Origin: Calditrichota bacterium
Lineage (GTDB): Bacteria; Calditrichota; Calditrichia; RBG-13-44-9; J075
Assembly (NCBI GenBank): GCA_024275555.1
Contig: JAJRYW010000332.1
Span: forward strand, 1 to 38,315
Direction: 5' to 3'
Length of the DNA: 38,315 nt
Below are positions 24,268 through 33,014 of this stretch, one piece after another. The notes under the pieces are model-generated. The model saw only the letters and a program-made list of their open reading frames with translations. It was not told the DNA's origin and searched no databases. The translations under genes and the position numbers were made by a program. Positions within the stretch are counted from its first letter, which is position 1. Each line of letters opens with the position of its first letter.

Positions 24268-26112
24268 TTAATGGACATCGCAGACCAGGCAGTAGGCATA
24301 AACCCCCTGGGGGTCGTTTAACTCTACAATACCCTCCAGTTCGGGACCAAATTTTTTAAAAAACCGAACTGCGGGGTGGGCAGCACGGCCAAAAATATTA
24401 TTGGTAGCACCTGCCAGAAAGCGATTAAGTCGTTTGATCAATTTTTCCCTGGCGGTCAGGGGTTGTTCAATATAGATGACATCGTAATCCTTTAAGTTTG
24501 CCATGTTTGCCGCCGATTGCACAGCATCCTGCAGATTGCCGAATTGGTCGACCAACCCTAGTTCTTTGGCCGTTTTTCCCGACCACACCCGGCCCTGGGC
24601 GATTTTTTCAACATCCTGGAGGGGCATATTTCTTCCCTCAGACACCGTTTTTATGAAGCGCCGATAATTGTGCTGGATGACTTGCTCCATTGAATCCGCA
24701 ACGATCGGATTGAGCGGACGGGTGGTATCAAAGGCATCGGCCATGCGGGTGGTTCCCACGCCGTCGTTATGAACGCCCAGATAATCGAGGCTTTTTTCAA
24801 ATGTTGCAAAGGCACTGTAAATTCCAATGGAACCGGTAATGGTGGTCGGAGCTGCCCAGATTTCATCGGCTGCCGAGGCGATCCAATACCCGCCGGAGGC
24901 GGCAATCGAGTTCATGGATGCAATCACCGGTTTACCGGACCGGCGGGTGAGTTCAATTTCTTTACGGATAATTTCAGAGGCCAGCGCACTGCCGCCCGGG
25001 CTGTCAATGTGAAGAACCAGCGCTTTGACCTCATCATCCAGACGCGCCTGCCGGATTAGATCCGTCAAGGTGTCGCCGCCGATTTTTCCAGCCGGCTGAA
25101 CCCCGTCCAGGATAATACCCTTGGCGACAATAATCCCCACTTTTGAGGTGCCTTCACGGTTATGTTTCCGTTGCGGTTGAATAAAGGCCAGGTAATCATC
25201 GAATTGAATCTGATTAATGGTCATTTCATCCTTATTTTCACCCACCAGGGCAATCAGTTCTTCTCTGACTTCATTCCTGGTTTTGAGTGCATCGACCAGA
25301 CCGTGATCCAGTGCAAGCTGGGCGGAGTCCCCTTTGACCCTTGACAGATTTTCGGATACATTGTTGATATAGTCGTCGACAGCTTCGAGCGGCAACCCAC
25401 GCAATTCGGCAATACTTCCTGTGTAGGCATCCCACAGATCACTCAACCACGACAAATTTGCCTCTTTTGCATAGTCGGACATATCATCCCGCAGGAAAGG
25501 TTCCAGGGCCGATTTGTAGGTGCCGACTCTAAACACGTGGAACTGAATCATCAATTTTTCCAGGGCGCTTTTAAAATAATTGCGATAGATGCCGAATCCG
25601 GTGAGTGCCACGCCTCCCATGGGATGCAGATATAAATGATCGGCATGGGCGGCCAGATAATACTGTTGCTGCCCGTAATAATCGCCGGAGGCATAGATGG
25701 GTTTGCCACCGGCTTTAAAACGTTTGAGTGCTTCACCGATATCGGCAAGCTTGCTGGGTGGGGCATTGCCCATATCATGCAAGCTGAGCACCAGCGCTTT
25801 TACGCGTTGATCTTCTTTGGCATAGTCAATCACATCGATTATGTCTTTGAGTAAAGTTTCTTCACGGCTCGCCTCGCCTATCAACCGGCTGGAAAGCATG
25901 GTTTCCGTTTTTTGGATAACAATATCACCCCGCGGCGATAAAATCAGCGCAGCTTCAGCGGGAAGATCTCTTTTGCCCTCGTAAAAAAAGATTGAAAGAA
26001 AAAGGATGATCAGTGCCAAAAATATTAAATTTCCAACAATAACACGACAGACCGAAAGACCTTGCCAAAAACCTCTGATCAAATAGCGGAAAGCTTTAAA
26101 TAATGATTTCAT
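24268..26112 (-). CDS. sppA: Signal peptide peptidase SppA, 67-kDa type
   Basis: Membrane-bound serine/lysine protease of 614 aa that degrades cleaved signal peptides. It is of the long, duplicated-domain form found in E. coli. The catalytic lysine is Lys200 in TYKSALEPF (N-terminal half) and the nucleophile Ser406 in SIAASGGYW (C-terminal half), close to Lys209/Ser409 of the E. coli enzyme. One transmembrane anchor lies at about residues 23-43. The ATG at 26112 is preferred for the GAGG 8-9 nt upstream; a reading to 26205 would add a second hydrophobic segment with no ribosome site. It converges with flgM. Confidence 0.92.
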   Translation of the reverse strand: MKSLFKAFRYLIRGFWQGLSVCRVIVGNLIFLALIILFLSIFFYEGKRDLPAEAALILSPRGDIVIQKTETMLSSRLIGEASREETLLKDIIDVIDYAKEDQRVKALVLSLHDMGNAPPSKLADIGEALKRFKAGGKPIYASGDYYGQQQYYLAAHADHLYLHPMGGVALTGFGIYRNYFKSALEKLMIQFHVFRVGTYKSALEPFLRDDMSDYAKEANLSWLSDLWDAYTGSIAELRGLPLEAVDDYINNVSENLSRVKGDSAQLALDHGLVDALKTRNEVREELIALVGENKDEMTINQIQFDDYLAFIQPQRKHNREGTSKVGIIVAKGIILDGVQPAGKIGGDTLTDLIRQARLDDEVKALVLHIDSPGGSALASEIIRKEIELTRRSGKPVIASMNSIAASGGYWIASAADEIWAAPTTITGSIGIYSAFATFEKSLDYLGVHNDGVGTTRMADAFDTTRPLNPIVADSMEQVIQHNYRRFIKTVSEGRNMPLQDVEKIAQGRVWSGKTAKELGLVDQFGNLQDAVQSAANMANLKDYDVIYIEQPLTAREKLIKRLNRFLAGATNNIFGRAAHPAVRFFKKFGPELEGIVELNDPQGVYAYCLVCDVH

Positions 26113-26467
26113 ACCCTGACACCTCGCAATGAAGCGATCAAATAAATGGATTAATTTGAATAGAATATATATCAGAATCAAATAAAAAAAAGGGGGAACA
26201 CCCATTTATGTCACCCCGGACTTAAGAAATTTCGACTTTTTAAGAGATTATCAATCATTATATTTCAAGGAGGAATCAAAGTCCCCCCTTTTCTCCGAGC
26301 TCACTTCCGGCCAGTCGGACTTACAGCGCGGAAGACAGATCCGGACATCTACTAATAATATTTTATACTTTTTCATTGCATTACTAAAATTATGTATTAG
26401 AATAAAGTAATGTTAAATAAAGCCAATACCCATAAATGGATTTCATATCAACAAGGAGGCAAACAAA
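26113..26467. other. Divergent sppA-dnaK intergenic region, 355 bp
   Basis: It contains a partial copy (26223-26253) of the 3' end of the 112-bp repeat, an AT-rich stretch with a possible dnaK promoter and the dnaK ribosome site AAGGAGG. No sigma-32 or CIRCE-type element is evident. Confidence 0.5.
26376..26403 (+). promoter_or_regulatory. Possible dnaK promoter
   Basis: TTGCAT (26376-26381) and TAGAAT (26398-26403) are spaced by 16 nt, about 65 bases before dnaK. The -10 is good and the -35 weak. Confidence 0.3.
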
Positions 26468-28378
26468 ATGAGTAAAATTATCGGAATTGATCTTGGAACA
26501 ACCAACTCTTGTGTGGCCATCATGGAGGGAGGCGATGCCAACATCATCACCAACCCTGAAGGCGGCCGCACGACACCTTCTATGGTCGCCATATCAGATG
26601 ATGGTGAACGGCTGGTGGGTCAGATTGCCAAAAGACAGGCCGTTACCAATCCTGAAAACACCGTGTTCGGCATCAAGCGTCTCATCGGTCGGCGGTATGA
26701 CACCAAAGAGGTGCAGGATGACATTCGGGTGCTGCCCTATAAAATCGAAAAGGCCGCCAACGGAGATGTTCGTATCAACCTGCGCGGTAAACAGTACAGT
26801 CCGGCGGAAATTTCATCCTTTATATTAGCCAACATCAAAAAAACAGCCGAAGAGTACCTGGGTGAAAAGATTACGGACGCCGTGATCACCGTGCCGGCTT
26901 ACTTTAGCGACAGTCAGCGTCAGGCTACCAAAGATGCGGGCAAAATTGCCGGTCTCAATGTTTTGAGAATTATCAACGAGCCCACGGCTGCTTCTCTGGC
27001 CTATGGGCTGGACAAGAAAAAAGATGAAAAAATTGCAGTATTCGACCTTGGCGGCGGCACCTTTGATGTTTCTATTCTCGAAATCGGTGACGGAGTATTT
27101 GAAGTCAAGGCCACCAACGGCGATACACACTTAGGCGGAGAGGATTTCGATCTGTACCTGATTGATTACCTGGCGAACGAATTCAAAAAAGAACAGGGAA
27201 TTGATCTCAGAGGCGACAAGATGGCACTGCAGCGCCTGAAAGAGGCCGCTGAAAAAGCTAAGATAGAATTGTCGACTTCTATGCAGACGGACGTCAATCT
27301 GCCGTTTATCACCGCCGATGCCAACGGACCCAAGCATCTGGCCATCAAGATAACGCGGGCTAAGTTGGAAAATATAGTAGATGATTTACTCGACAAGCTC
27401 GAATCCCCCTGCCGGATCGCGTTGAAAGATGCCGGCTTTTCCACCGGGGATATAAACGAGGTCATCCTGGTTGGTGGGATGACCCGCATGCCGGCGGTTC
27501 AGGAGCGGGTAAAAAAGATATTCGGCAAAGAGCCCAACAAGAGTGTGAATCCGGATGAAGTTGTGGCTATGGGTGCCGCCATTCAGGGAGCGGTTTTAAA
27601 AGGTGATGTTCAGGATGTTCTGTTGCTGGACGTAACCCCGCTTTCCCTGGGTATTGAAACCCTGGGTGGGGTGATGACCAAACTGATTGAAAAAAACACC
27701 ACCATACCGGCAAAAAACAGCCAGCTTTTTTCCACAGCTGAAGACAATCAGCCGGCGGTATCGGTTCATGTACTCCAGGGGGAACGTGAAATGGCATCGG
27801 ACAACAAAACCCTGGGACGCTTCGAACTCACCGGAATTGCACCGGCCCCTCGGGGCTTGCCTCAGATCGAGGTCAGCTTTGACATCGATGCCAATGGAAT
27901 CGTGGAGGTGTCGGCCAAAGATCAGGCCACCGGAAAGCGGCAGTCTATCCGGATCACCCATTCGTCCGGCCTAAGCCGGGAAGAAATTGATCGTCTGATC
28001 AAGGATGCTGAAATTCATGCCGGCGAGGACAAAGCTAAAAAAGAACTGATCGATGCCCGCAACGCGGCCGATTCCCTGATTTATGCCACCGAGAAATCCA
28101 TGGCTGAATTCGATGATAAGCTGCCTGTTGGCACCCGTAATGAGGTTCAAGGCGTAATCAGTGATCTCAAGCGTGCCATGGAAAATGATAATCCGTCAGA
28201 AATCAAGCGCTTAACGGAAACCTTAACCCATGCCTCCCATCGACTGGCGGAATCCGTGTACCGGCAGCCGGGTGCCGGGTCCGGACAGCAAGCTGGAGCT
28301 GCTGCCGGTGGCTATGAATCAGCGCCTTCCGGTAATGATGATGAGGTGGTCGATGCTGAGTATGAAGAAGTCCGCTAA
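26468..28378 (+). CDS. dnaK: Chaperone DnaK (Hsp70)
   Basis: 636-aa Hsp70. The ATPase domain starts GIDLGTTNSCVAIMEGG and includes AVFDLGGGTFDVSILE and EVILVGGMTRMPAVQ. The linker and substrate domain have DVTPLSLGIETLGG, and the C-terminal end DDEVVDAEYEEVR is typical of bacterial DnaK. The ATG has AAGGAGG about 8 nt upstream. Neither grpE nor dnaJ follows; the gene stands alone, with a Pi transport pair downstream. This is common in some Desulfobacterota, where grpE can lie elsewhere. Confidence 0.97.
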   Translation: MSKIIGIDLGTTNSCVAIMEGGDANIITNPEGGRTTPSMVAISDDGERLVGQIAKRQAVTNPENTVFGIKRLIGRRYDTKEVQDDIRVLPYKIEKAANGDVRINLRGKQYSPAEISSFILANIKKTAEEYLGEKITDAVITVPAYFSDSQRQATKDAGKIAGLNVLRIINEPTAASLAYGLDKKKDEKIAVFDLGGGTFDVSILEIGDGVFEVKATNGDTHLGGEDFDLYLIDYLANEFKKEQGIDLRGDKMALQRLKEAAEKAKIELSTSMQTDVNLPFITADANGPKHLAIKITRAKLENIVDDLLDKLESPCRIALKDAGFSTGDINEVILVGGMTRMPAVQERVKKIFGKEPNKSVNPDEVVAMGAAIQGAVLKGDVQDVLLLDVTPLSLGIETLGGVMTKLIEKNTTIPAKNSQLFSTAEDNQPAVSVHVLQGEREMASDNKTLGRFELTGIAPAPRGLPQIEVSFDIDANGIVEVSAKDQATGKRQSIRITHSSGLSREEIDRLIKDAEIHAGEDKAKKELIDARNAADSLIYATEKSMAEFDDKLPVGTRNEVQGVISDLKRAMENDNPSEIKRLTETLTHASHRLAESVYRQPGAGSGQQAGAAAGGYESAPSGNDDEVVDAEYEEVR

Positions 28379-28400
28379 GCGGTAAGTTCAATGATCCAAA

Positions 28401-28475
28401 GGCGGTGGGTTCGACTCCCGCCGCCTTCTCGCCTTCTACCAGTCTTCGCTCGGAGCAACGCGGAGAGCGAAGGCG
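28401..28475 (+). repeat. tRNA-3'-end-like hairpin element downstream of dnaK
   Basis: A 9-bp stem (GGCGGTGGG with CCCGCCGCC, one G-U) closes on TTCGACT, the canonical T-loop sequence of tRNAs and tmRNA. It is followed by CCTTC-type acceptor-like bases but no body of a tRNA. A second hairpin (CTTCGCTC 28444-28451, GAGCGAAG 28465-28472) follows at once, and GAAGGCG can also pair with the earlier CGCCTTC. It lies 22 bases past dnaK and may end its transcript, although no U tract follows. Confidence 0.6.
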
Positions 28476-28632
28476 ATTAACTATTTAAATTTCGAGACGC
28501 TTAATTATTCCTTTGACTTATTTATCCAATGTTTATAAAGACTAAACCTTTCCTCACAAAATTTTAGCAATATTTGCTTAGTCTGACGGCTATGGGGGGG
28601 GTGAAGCTGCTATCGAGCTAATTTTTTTTTTA

Positions 28633-29574
28633 TTGCTGGGCGCCGGTGCCTATGTCGGCTGGAATATCGGCGCAAATGATACGGCCAACTGCATCGGCAC
28701 GGCGGTGGGTTGCGGGTTAATAAATTTCCGGAAAGCCGCTGTTCTGGTTGCCGTCTTTGTGATTGTTGGTGCCATGCTCCAAGGCGAGCACGTCATGAAA
28801 ACCATCAGCAAGGGTATCGTCAAAGAGGATTTAAACTATCTTGCCGTCATTGTGGCGTTGATCTGTTCCGGATTTTTTGTGACCTTGGCCACGTTCTACA
28901 GAATTCCCACATCGACTTCCCAGGCGATTGTCGGCGGAGTTGTCGGAATCGGGCTGGCGGTGGGCGCTGAAATAGATTATGCCAAATTAATTGTCATTGC
29001 TGAAAGCTGGCTTGTCTGTCCCCTGCTGGTCATGGCGCTTTCTTTTGGATTAATGGCGCTGGTGAAATTTATACTGAACAAATTTGGCGCCAGGTCCCTT
29101 CTTTTCCAGCAGGCATTCGGCTGGCTGGCGATACTTTCAGCGTGTTACGTCGCCTACTCCATGGGAGCCAACAATGCCGGCAATGCCGTGGGTCCCATCG
29201 CCAATCTCAATATTTTACCGCCAAAGGTGCTTTTGTTCATCGGCGGGGTGAGCATTGCCGTGGGCACCCTGACCTATGGCAAAAAAGTCGCGGATACCGT
29301 CGGCAAGAGTATTGCTCCCCTTGACATTCCGAGCGCATTTGTCGCTCAGATTTCTTCCGCCGTCGGCATGCATCTTTTTTCTTTGTTCGGTATTCCGGTT
29401 TCCACCTCTTCCGCCATTGTGGGTGCCGTGGTAGGTGTCGGCCTGAAAAAAGGTGCGAAATCGATCAGTAAAAAAACCATTATGACCATCCTGATCGGAT
29501 GGGTGTTGACCCCGACCCTGGCAGGAACGGTTTCGTTTGTTTCATACCGGATAATAAACTATGTGGCAGGTTGA
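28633..29574 (+). CDS. PiT-family inorganic phosphate permease
   Basis: Low-affinity Pi:cation symporter with about ten membrane helices. The two inverted PiT signatures are visible: GWNIGANDTANCIGT near the N-terminus and YSMGANNAGNAVGP in the second half. The frame stays open upstream of the TTG at 28633. Residues ELIFFLLLGAGAY would complete the first helix, so the true N-terminus should be near 28612. There the codon is ATC, with GGGGGGTGA about 7 nt ahead. An 8-G run just upstream (28594-28601) puts an ATG at 28592 one base out of frame. It is followed by the DUF47 partner gene. Confidence 0.87.
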   Translation: MLGAGAYVGWNIGANDTANCIGTAVGCGLINFRKAAVLVAVFVIVGAMLQGEHVMKTISKGIVKEDLNYLAVIVALICSGFFVTLATFYRIPTSTSQAIVGGVVGIGLAVGAEIDYAKLIVIAESWLVCPLLVMALSFGLMALVKFILNKFGARSLLFQQAFGWLAILSACYVAYSMGANNAGNAVGPIANLNILPPKVLLFIGGVSIAVGTLTYGKKVADTVGKSIAPLDIPSAFVAQISSAVGMHLFSLFGIPVSTSSAIVGAVVGVGLKKGAKSISKKTIMTILIGWVLTPTLAGTVSFVSYRIINYVAG

Positions 29575-29620
29575 TTGACTCGGGGTTGAATATCGCTAAA
29601 AAATTGAAGGAGAATGGATT

Positions 29621-30268
29621 GTGTTCTTCAAAAAAGAAAAAGAGGTCATCGAGCTGATTTTAAAGCATCTCAACCTGGTAGAGGATTCCCTGAAAAATGG
29701 TATCCGAACCATTGAGTTTTATCTTGACGGCAATATCAGCGAAGCGAAAGTTTTATGCCGCAGGGTGAGAAATGAAGAGTCGGAAGCGGATATCGTTCGC
29801 TATAAAACGCGGGATAAACTCTATTCCGGGGCTTATTTGCCTTTGCTGCGGGAGGACATCTACAAGCTGATTGAAAGTATTGACAAAGTGGCCAACGCCG
29901 GTGAAGCCTGCTGCGACTTTTTTCTAAACCAGCGTCCGTTGGTTCCTGCAGAAATGAAACCCCATTTTGTTGCCGTTTCACAGGAATCATTAGGCATTAT
30001 TGATAATCTCAAACTTGCGGTGCTATGTTACTTTAAAGGCGAATGCAAAATCGAAGTCGTGCGGGAACACACCAAAGAGATTGGTCTCCAAGAATCCAGG
30101 GTAGATAAACTCGAGTGGGATTTGACCAAGGAAATCTTTACATCCTCACTGGATTTTGCACACCAGATACACCTGAAAAATTGCCTCGATCACATCGTTG
30201 AAGTATCAGACCGGGCGGAGGATGCCGGAGATCAGCTGGAGCTGGCGACGCTGAAATCGATGGTTTAA
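29621..30268 (+). CDS. DUF47/PhoU-like partner of the phosphate permease
   Basis: 215-aa, all-helical, acidic protein of the DUF47 (PhoU-like) family. It starts with FFKKEKEVIELILKHLNLVE and has repeated ExxxD-type helices (RNEESEADIVR, REDIYKLIESIDKVA), which in PhoU proteins bind metal. The GTG start at 29621 has AAGGAG 8 nt upstream. It lies 46 bases after the PiT gene on the same strand, the usual pairing, and probably modulates permease activity. No pho regulatory genes are nearby. Confidence 0.9.
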   Translation: MFFKKEKEVIELILKHLNLVEDSLKNGIRTIEFYLDGNISEAKVLCRRVRNEESEADIVRYKTRDKLYSGAYLPLLREDIYKLIESIDKVANAGEACCDFFLNQRPLVPAEMKPHFVAVSQESLGIIDNLKLAVLCYFKGECKIEVVREHTKEIGLQESRVDKLEWDLTKEIFTSSLDFAHQIHLKNCLDHIVEVSDRAEDAGDQLELATLKSMV

Positions 30269-30350
30269 CCGTTCATAGGTTCACCGTTCAAAGTTGCACA
30301 TGATTTATGCCATAGCGTAACCGTTCAAAGGTTCAATGCTCAACGTTTAA
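30267..30350 (+). repeat. GTTCA-type degenerate repeat cluster
   Basis: The motif AACCGTTCAnAGGTTCA occurs twice (about 30267 and 30319) with extra ACCGTTCA and GCTCAACG units, in 7-8-nt steps. It lies immediately after the DUF47 gene, between convergent genes. Confidence 0.6.
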
Positions 30351-30505
30351 TTGCTAATTAGTTCCAAATTTTTATTAAGCCTGACGCAGCGGACGTTTTT
30401 CTCGTAAATACGCATCCCAAATCTACAATTGTCCCCTAAAAGCTGATTTAACGGAATAAAAACGGGATGAAAGTTAAGAGCCGCGTCATGCGTAATTTTA
30501 TCACC

Positions 30506-31654
30506 CTATGTTACCCCTATTTTTTCAAATTCTTTTATCTCTTTTTCCGAATAGCCCAGTTCCTGGAGAATGTCAGGTGTACTTTCGCCAAAATCCACCG
30601 GCGGGGTACGAACCGCCCCCGGTGTTTCACTTAGCTTGACAGGCACACCGAGGGTCTTTGACGTTTTGCCGTCGTTTCCCTTGATCTCAACCACCATTTC
30701 GCGTTGCCGGAAAAGCGGATCTTACAGAACCTCTGATAATGACTGGACCCGTCCCCAGCAAATATCCAAATCGCCGAGGATAGTATTCCATTTATCCAGG
30801 GTTTTTTGTTTAAACGCGTTGCGTACAAAATCGCGGATTTCTTTGCGGTGCTGATCATCATATTGCAGTTCTGCGTATTCAGGAACACCGAGAAGATCGC
30901 ACAATTGCTTCCAGAAGCGGTTTTCGACAGCACCTATGGAAATAAATCGTCCGTCGGCGGTTTCATAAGTATTGTAGCAGGCATAGCGATGGGACAAAAA
31001 ACTGTCGGCACGGGCGGGTTCCTGTCCGGTGAGCCGGCGGAAAAACAGTGCGGCGGGAAGAAACCCTACCATGCCGTCGGTCATGGAGATATCAATATAT
31101 TGTCCGTTACCGGTTTTTCCCCGGGCAAAGAGGGCTAACAGAATTCCGATGGCCGCATTCATACCACCGCCGGCAATATCGGCAATTTGAATTCCCGGGA
31201 TGGACGGGGGACGATCCGCTTCACCGATGAGGTCGAGAACACCGGCATAGCTCAGATAATTTGCGTCGTGTCCGACACGGTCGCGAAACGGTCCGGTCTG
31301 ACCGAACCCGGTAATCGAACAGTAGATAATTGCAGGATTGACCTTGCGAACTGTCTTGTAGCCGACTCCCAGTCGGTCAACAACACCTGGCCTGAAACCT
31401 TCCAACAGAACATCGGTGTTTTGGATCAGACGAAAAAAGATTTCCTTGCCTTTCTCGGTTTTCAGATTCAACGACATGTGCTCTTTGTTTCGATTGATCA
31501 AATTAAAAAAGAGTCCGTCCGCCAAAAAACGCTTGTCTTCGACAGCGATTACCCTGGCTCCGTGATCGGCCAGAATCATCGAACAGTAAGGGCCGGGCAA
31601 GAGGCGGGAAAGATCCAGGACGTTGACGCCGGCTAAGGCCCCAGGCTTCAGCAT
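30506..31654 (-). pseudogene. Class III CoA-transferase (CaiB/BaiF, AMACR-like) broken by an in-frame stop
   Basis: Family III CoA-transferase, nearest by motif to alpha-methylacyl-CoA racemase. Visible blocks are VLDLSRLLPGPYCSMILADHGA, GFRPGVVDRLGVGY, YCSITGFGQTGP and RVGHDANYLSYAGVLD (catalytic His/Asp region). The reading stops at TAA (30722-30724) after QSLSEVL. The same frame continues at once with DPLFRQREMVVEIKG and ends PDILQELGYSEKEIKEFEKIGV, the normal C-terminus of the family. One base change (for example GAA to TAA) explains the break. TAA rules out selenocysteine and pyrrolysine. AAGGAG lies 7 nt before the ATG at 31654. The remaining 310-residue product would lack the C-terminal segment that interlocks the dimer, so it is probably inactive, unless the stop is a sequencing error. 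Confidence 0.85.
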
Positions 31655-31674
31655 AAGTTTGCTCCTTTGCACAT

Positions 31675-31869
31675 AGGTTGAGCGGTTCAGGGTTCAACGT
31701 TCCGGGTTGAAAAACCCAAACAGCTCGTATTAAAGGGATTGTGTCTTCATCTGGTTATAAATCCGTTTCACCTAATGGAGTATGACGGGTATTCCGGATT
31801 TCGATTAATATTAAGAGCAGTATCCATCGGTTGTAACCTTTGAACCCTGAACCTGGAACCGCTCAGTTC
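31675..31869. repeat. Inverted pair of heptad arrays flanking an intergenic segment
   Basis: Left: AGCGGTTCAGGGTTCAACG at 31681-31699 with neighbouring units. Right: TTTGAAC, CCTGAAC, CTGGAAC, CGCT at 31839-31863, whose reverse complement begins AGCGGTTCCAGGTTCAGGGT. The two arrays therefore face each other across about 130 bp, like the ends of a small mobile or foldback element. Confidence 0.7.
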
Positions 31870-31927
31870 AGATTGAGTTCCTCAAATCCCTGCTGATAGC
31901 AGGACTGCTCAAGTGCAGTGCTCTTCC

Positions 31928-32734
31928 CTATTTCCCTTTAAACATCGGTTTTCTTTTTTCCATAAATGCGGTAACCGCTTCTACCACATCCTCGGATGGC
32001 AACACTGCGGCATTTTTCTGGGCCACATACTGCAAACCTGCATTGATTCCATAATCCCGGCTGTGCAGGATGACTTCCTTCGTCCCCTGGACCGTCAACG
32101 GCGGGCATTCAGAAATAAGACCGGCAATTTTTCGGGCCTCTGCATACAATGTCTGACGATCTTCGCAGATCCGTGTGAGCAGTCCCATCTGCAGGGCTTC
32201 CCCGGCAGTGAAGTCACGGCCTGTCAACGCCAGTTCCCTGAACCAGCCATGCCCGATGATGTACGGTAAACGCTGCAAAGTACCCAGATCGGCGATGATT
32301 CCCATGCGGGTTTCTCTGATACTGAAAACTGCATCTTTGGTGGCCAGGCGGATATCGCAGGCGCTTATCAGGTCAATACCGCCACCGATGCAATGGCTGT
32401 GAATGGCTGCAATTACCGGTTTGCGGCATTGTTCAATTTTGTTGAGCCCCCCCTGAAGCTCCAATATCGCTTTGCGGGTGTTTTCCCGCTGATCGGCACC
32501 TTTGCCGCTGAGCAAAGACCCAGCCTCCGTAAGATCGGTACCAGCTGTAAAGCTTTTGCCTTCGGCCTTGATGACCACCGCACGGATGGTAGTATCCTGG
32601 TCAAATTTTTCCAAATGCTCCGACAGCTCTTTAAAAAAAGGCGTTCCCATGGTATTGCGTTTTTCGGGGCGATCCAATGTCAACCAGGCAACATGTTCAT
32701 CTGTTTCAACTTTGAAGTAGGTGGTTGCGCTCAT
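31928..32734 (-). CDS. Enoyl-CoA hydratase/isomerase family protein
   Basis: Crotonase-fold protein of 268 aa acting on acyl-CoA thioesters. The oxyanion-hole regions are GKSFTAGTDLTEAG and HSHCIGGGIDLISACDIRLA; RETRMGIIADLGTLQRLP carries one possible catalytic acid (Glu in RETRMG, aligned only by eye). The usual ECH pair of glutamates is not clearly present, so the activity may be isomerase or hydratase. The ATG at 32734 has AAAGGA 6-7 nt upstream; a reading to 32803 is less supported. It is encoded next to a broken CoA-transferase gene on the same strand, suggesting a former acyl-CoA or branched-chain degradation unit. Confidence 0.88.
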   Translation of the reverse strand: MSATTYFKVETDEHVAWLTLDRPEKRNTMGTPFFKELSEHLEKFDQDTTIRAVVIKAEGKSFTAGTDLTEAGSLLSGKGADQRENTRKAILELQGGLNKIEQCRKPVIAAIHSHCIGGGIDLISACDIRLATKDAVFSIRETRMGIIADLGTLQRLPYIIGHGWFRELALTGRDFTAGEALQMGLLTRICEDRQTLYAEARKIAGLISECPPLTVQGTKEVILHSRDYGINAGLQYVAQKNAAVLPSEDVVEAVTAFMEKRKPMFKGK

Positions 32735-32808
32735 ACGATGTCCTTTCTTTGCTAGTTCGCATATTTGACTTAATGACACTGAAAATAGTTGAGTTAAAGT
32801 CAAAATTC

Positions 32809-32985
32809 TTATTCTTTGCCGGGTAATTTATTCAGGTACTCCGCATCCATCGGTGAAAGGTTAAATTTCAAACACGCTTCCTCAATAATGCTCCGATAGT
32901 TTCGATCAGGATTATATTGATGTTCTTCGGCAATCCACTTGACGGCTTTTCGCAGGCCTTCGCCTTTCGGTTGAATAGTGCTCAT
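32809..32985 (-). CDS. 58-aa small protein downstream of gatA
   Basis: Unannotated-size reading of 58 codons plus stop, beginning MSTIQPKGEGLRKAVKWI and ending DAEYLNKLPGKE. It is charged and helical, with no signal peptide or membrane helix. AAGGA sits 8 nt before the ATG, and codon use looks like the neighbours. It begins 29 bases after the gatA stop on the same strand. I recall similar small proteins beside gatA in related bacteria but cannot name a family. The pattern RKAVKWIAEE followed by RSIIEEACLKFNLSP suggests a DNA- or RNA-associated small helical domain, which is speculation. Confidence 0.65.
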   Translation of the reverse strand: MSTIQPKGEGLRKAVKWIAEEHQYNPDRNYRSIIEEACLKFNLSPMDAEYLNKLPGKE

Positions 32986-33014
32986 GATAAGAATCCTTAC
33001 TTTCCATTTGTTTT

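Noticed and set aside
28401..28428. Intact tRNA gene
   Set aside because: Only a T-arm-like hairpin is present; the 5' part expected about 50 bases upstream is the end of dnaK and has no anticodon or D arm.
30722..30724. Possible recoded codon (selenocysteine or pyrrolysine) in the CoA-transferase
   Set aside because: The codon is TAA, which neither system uses, and the family has no such residue there.
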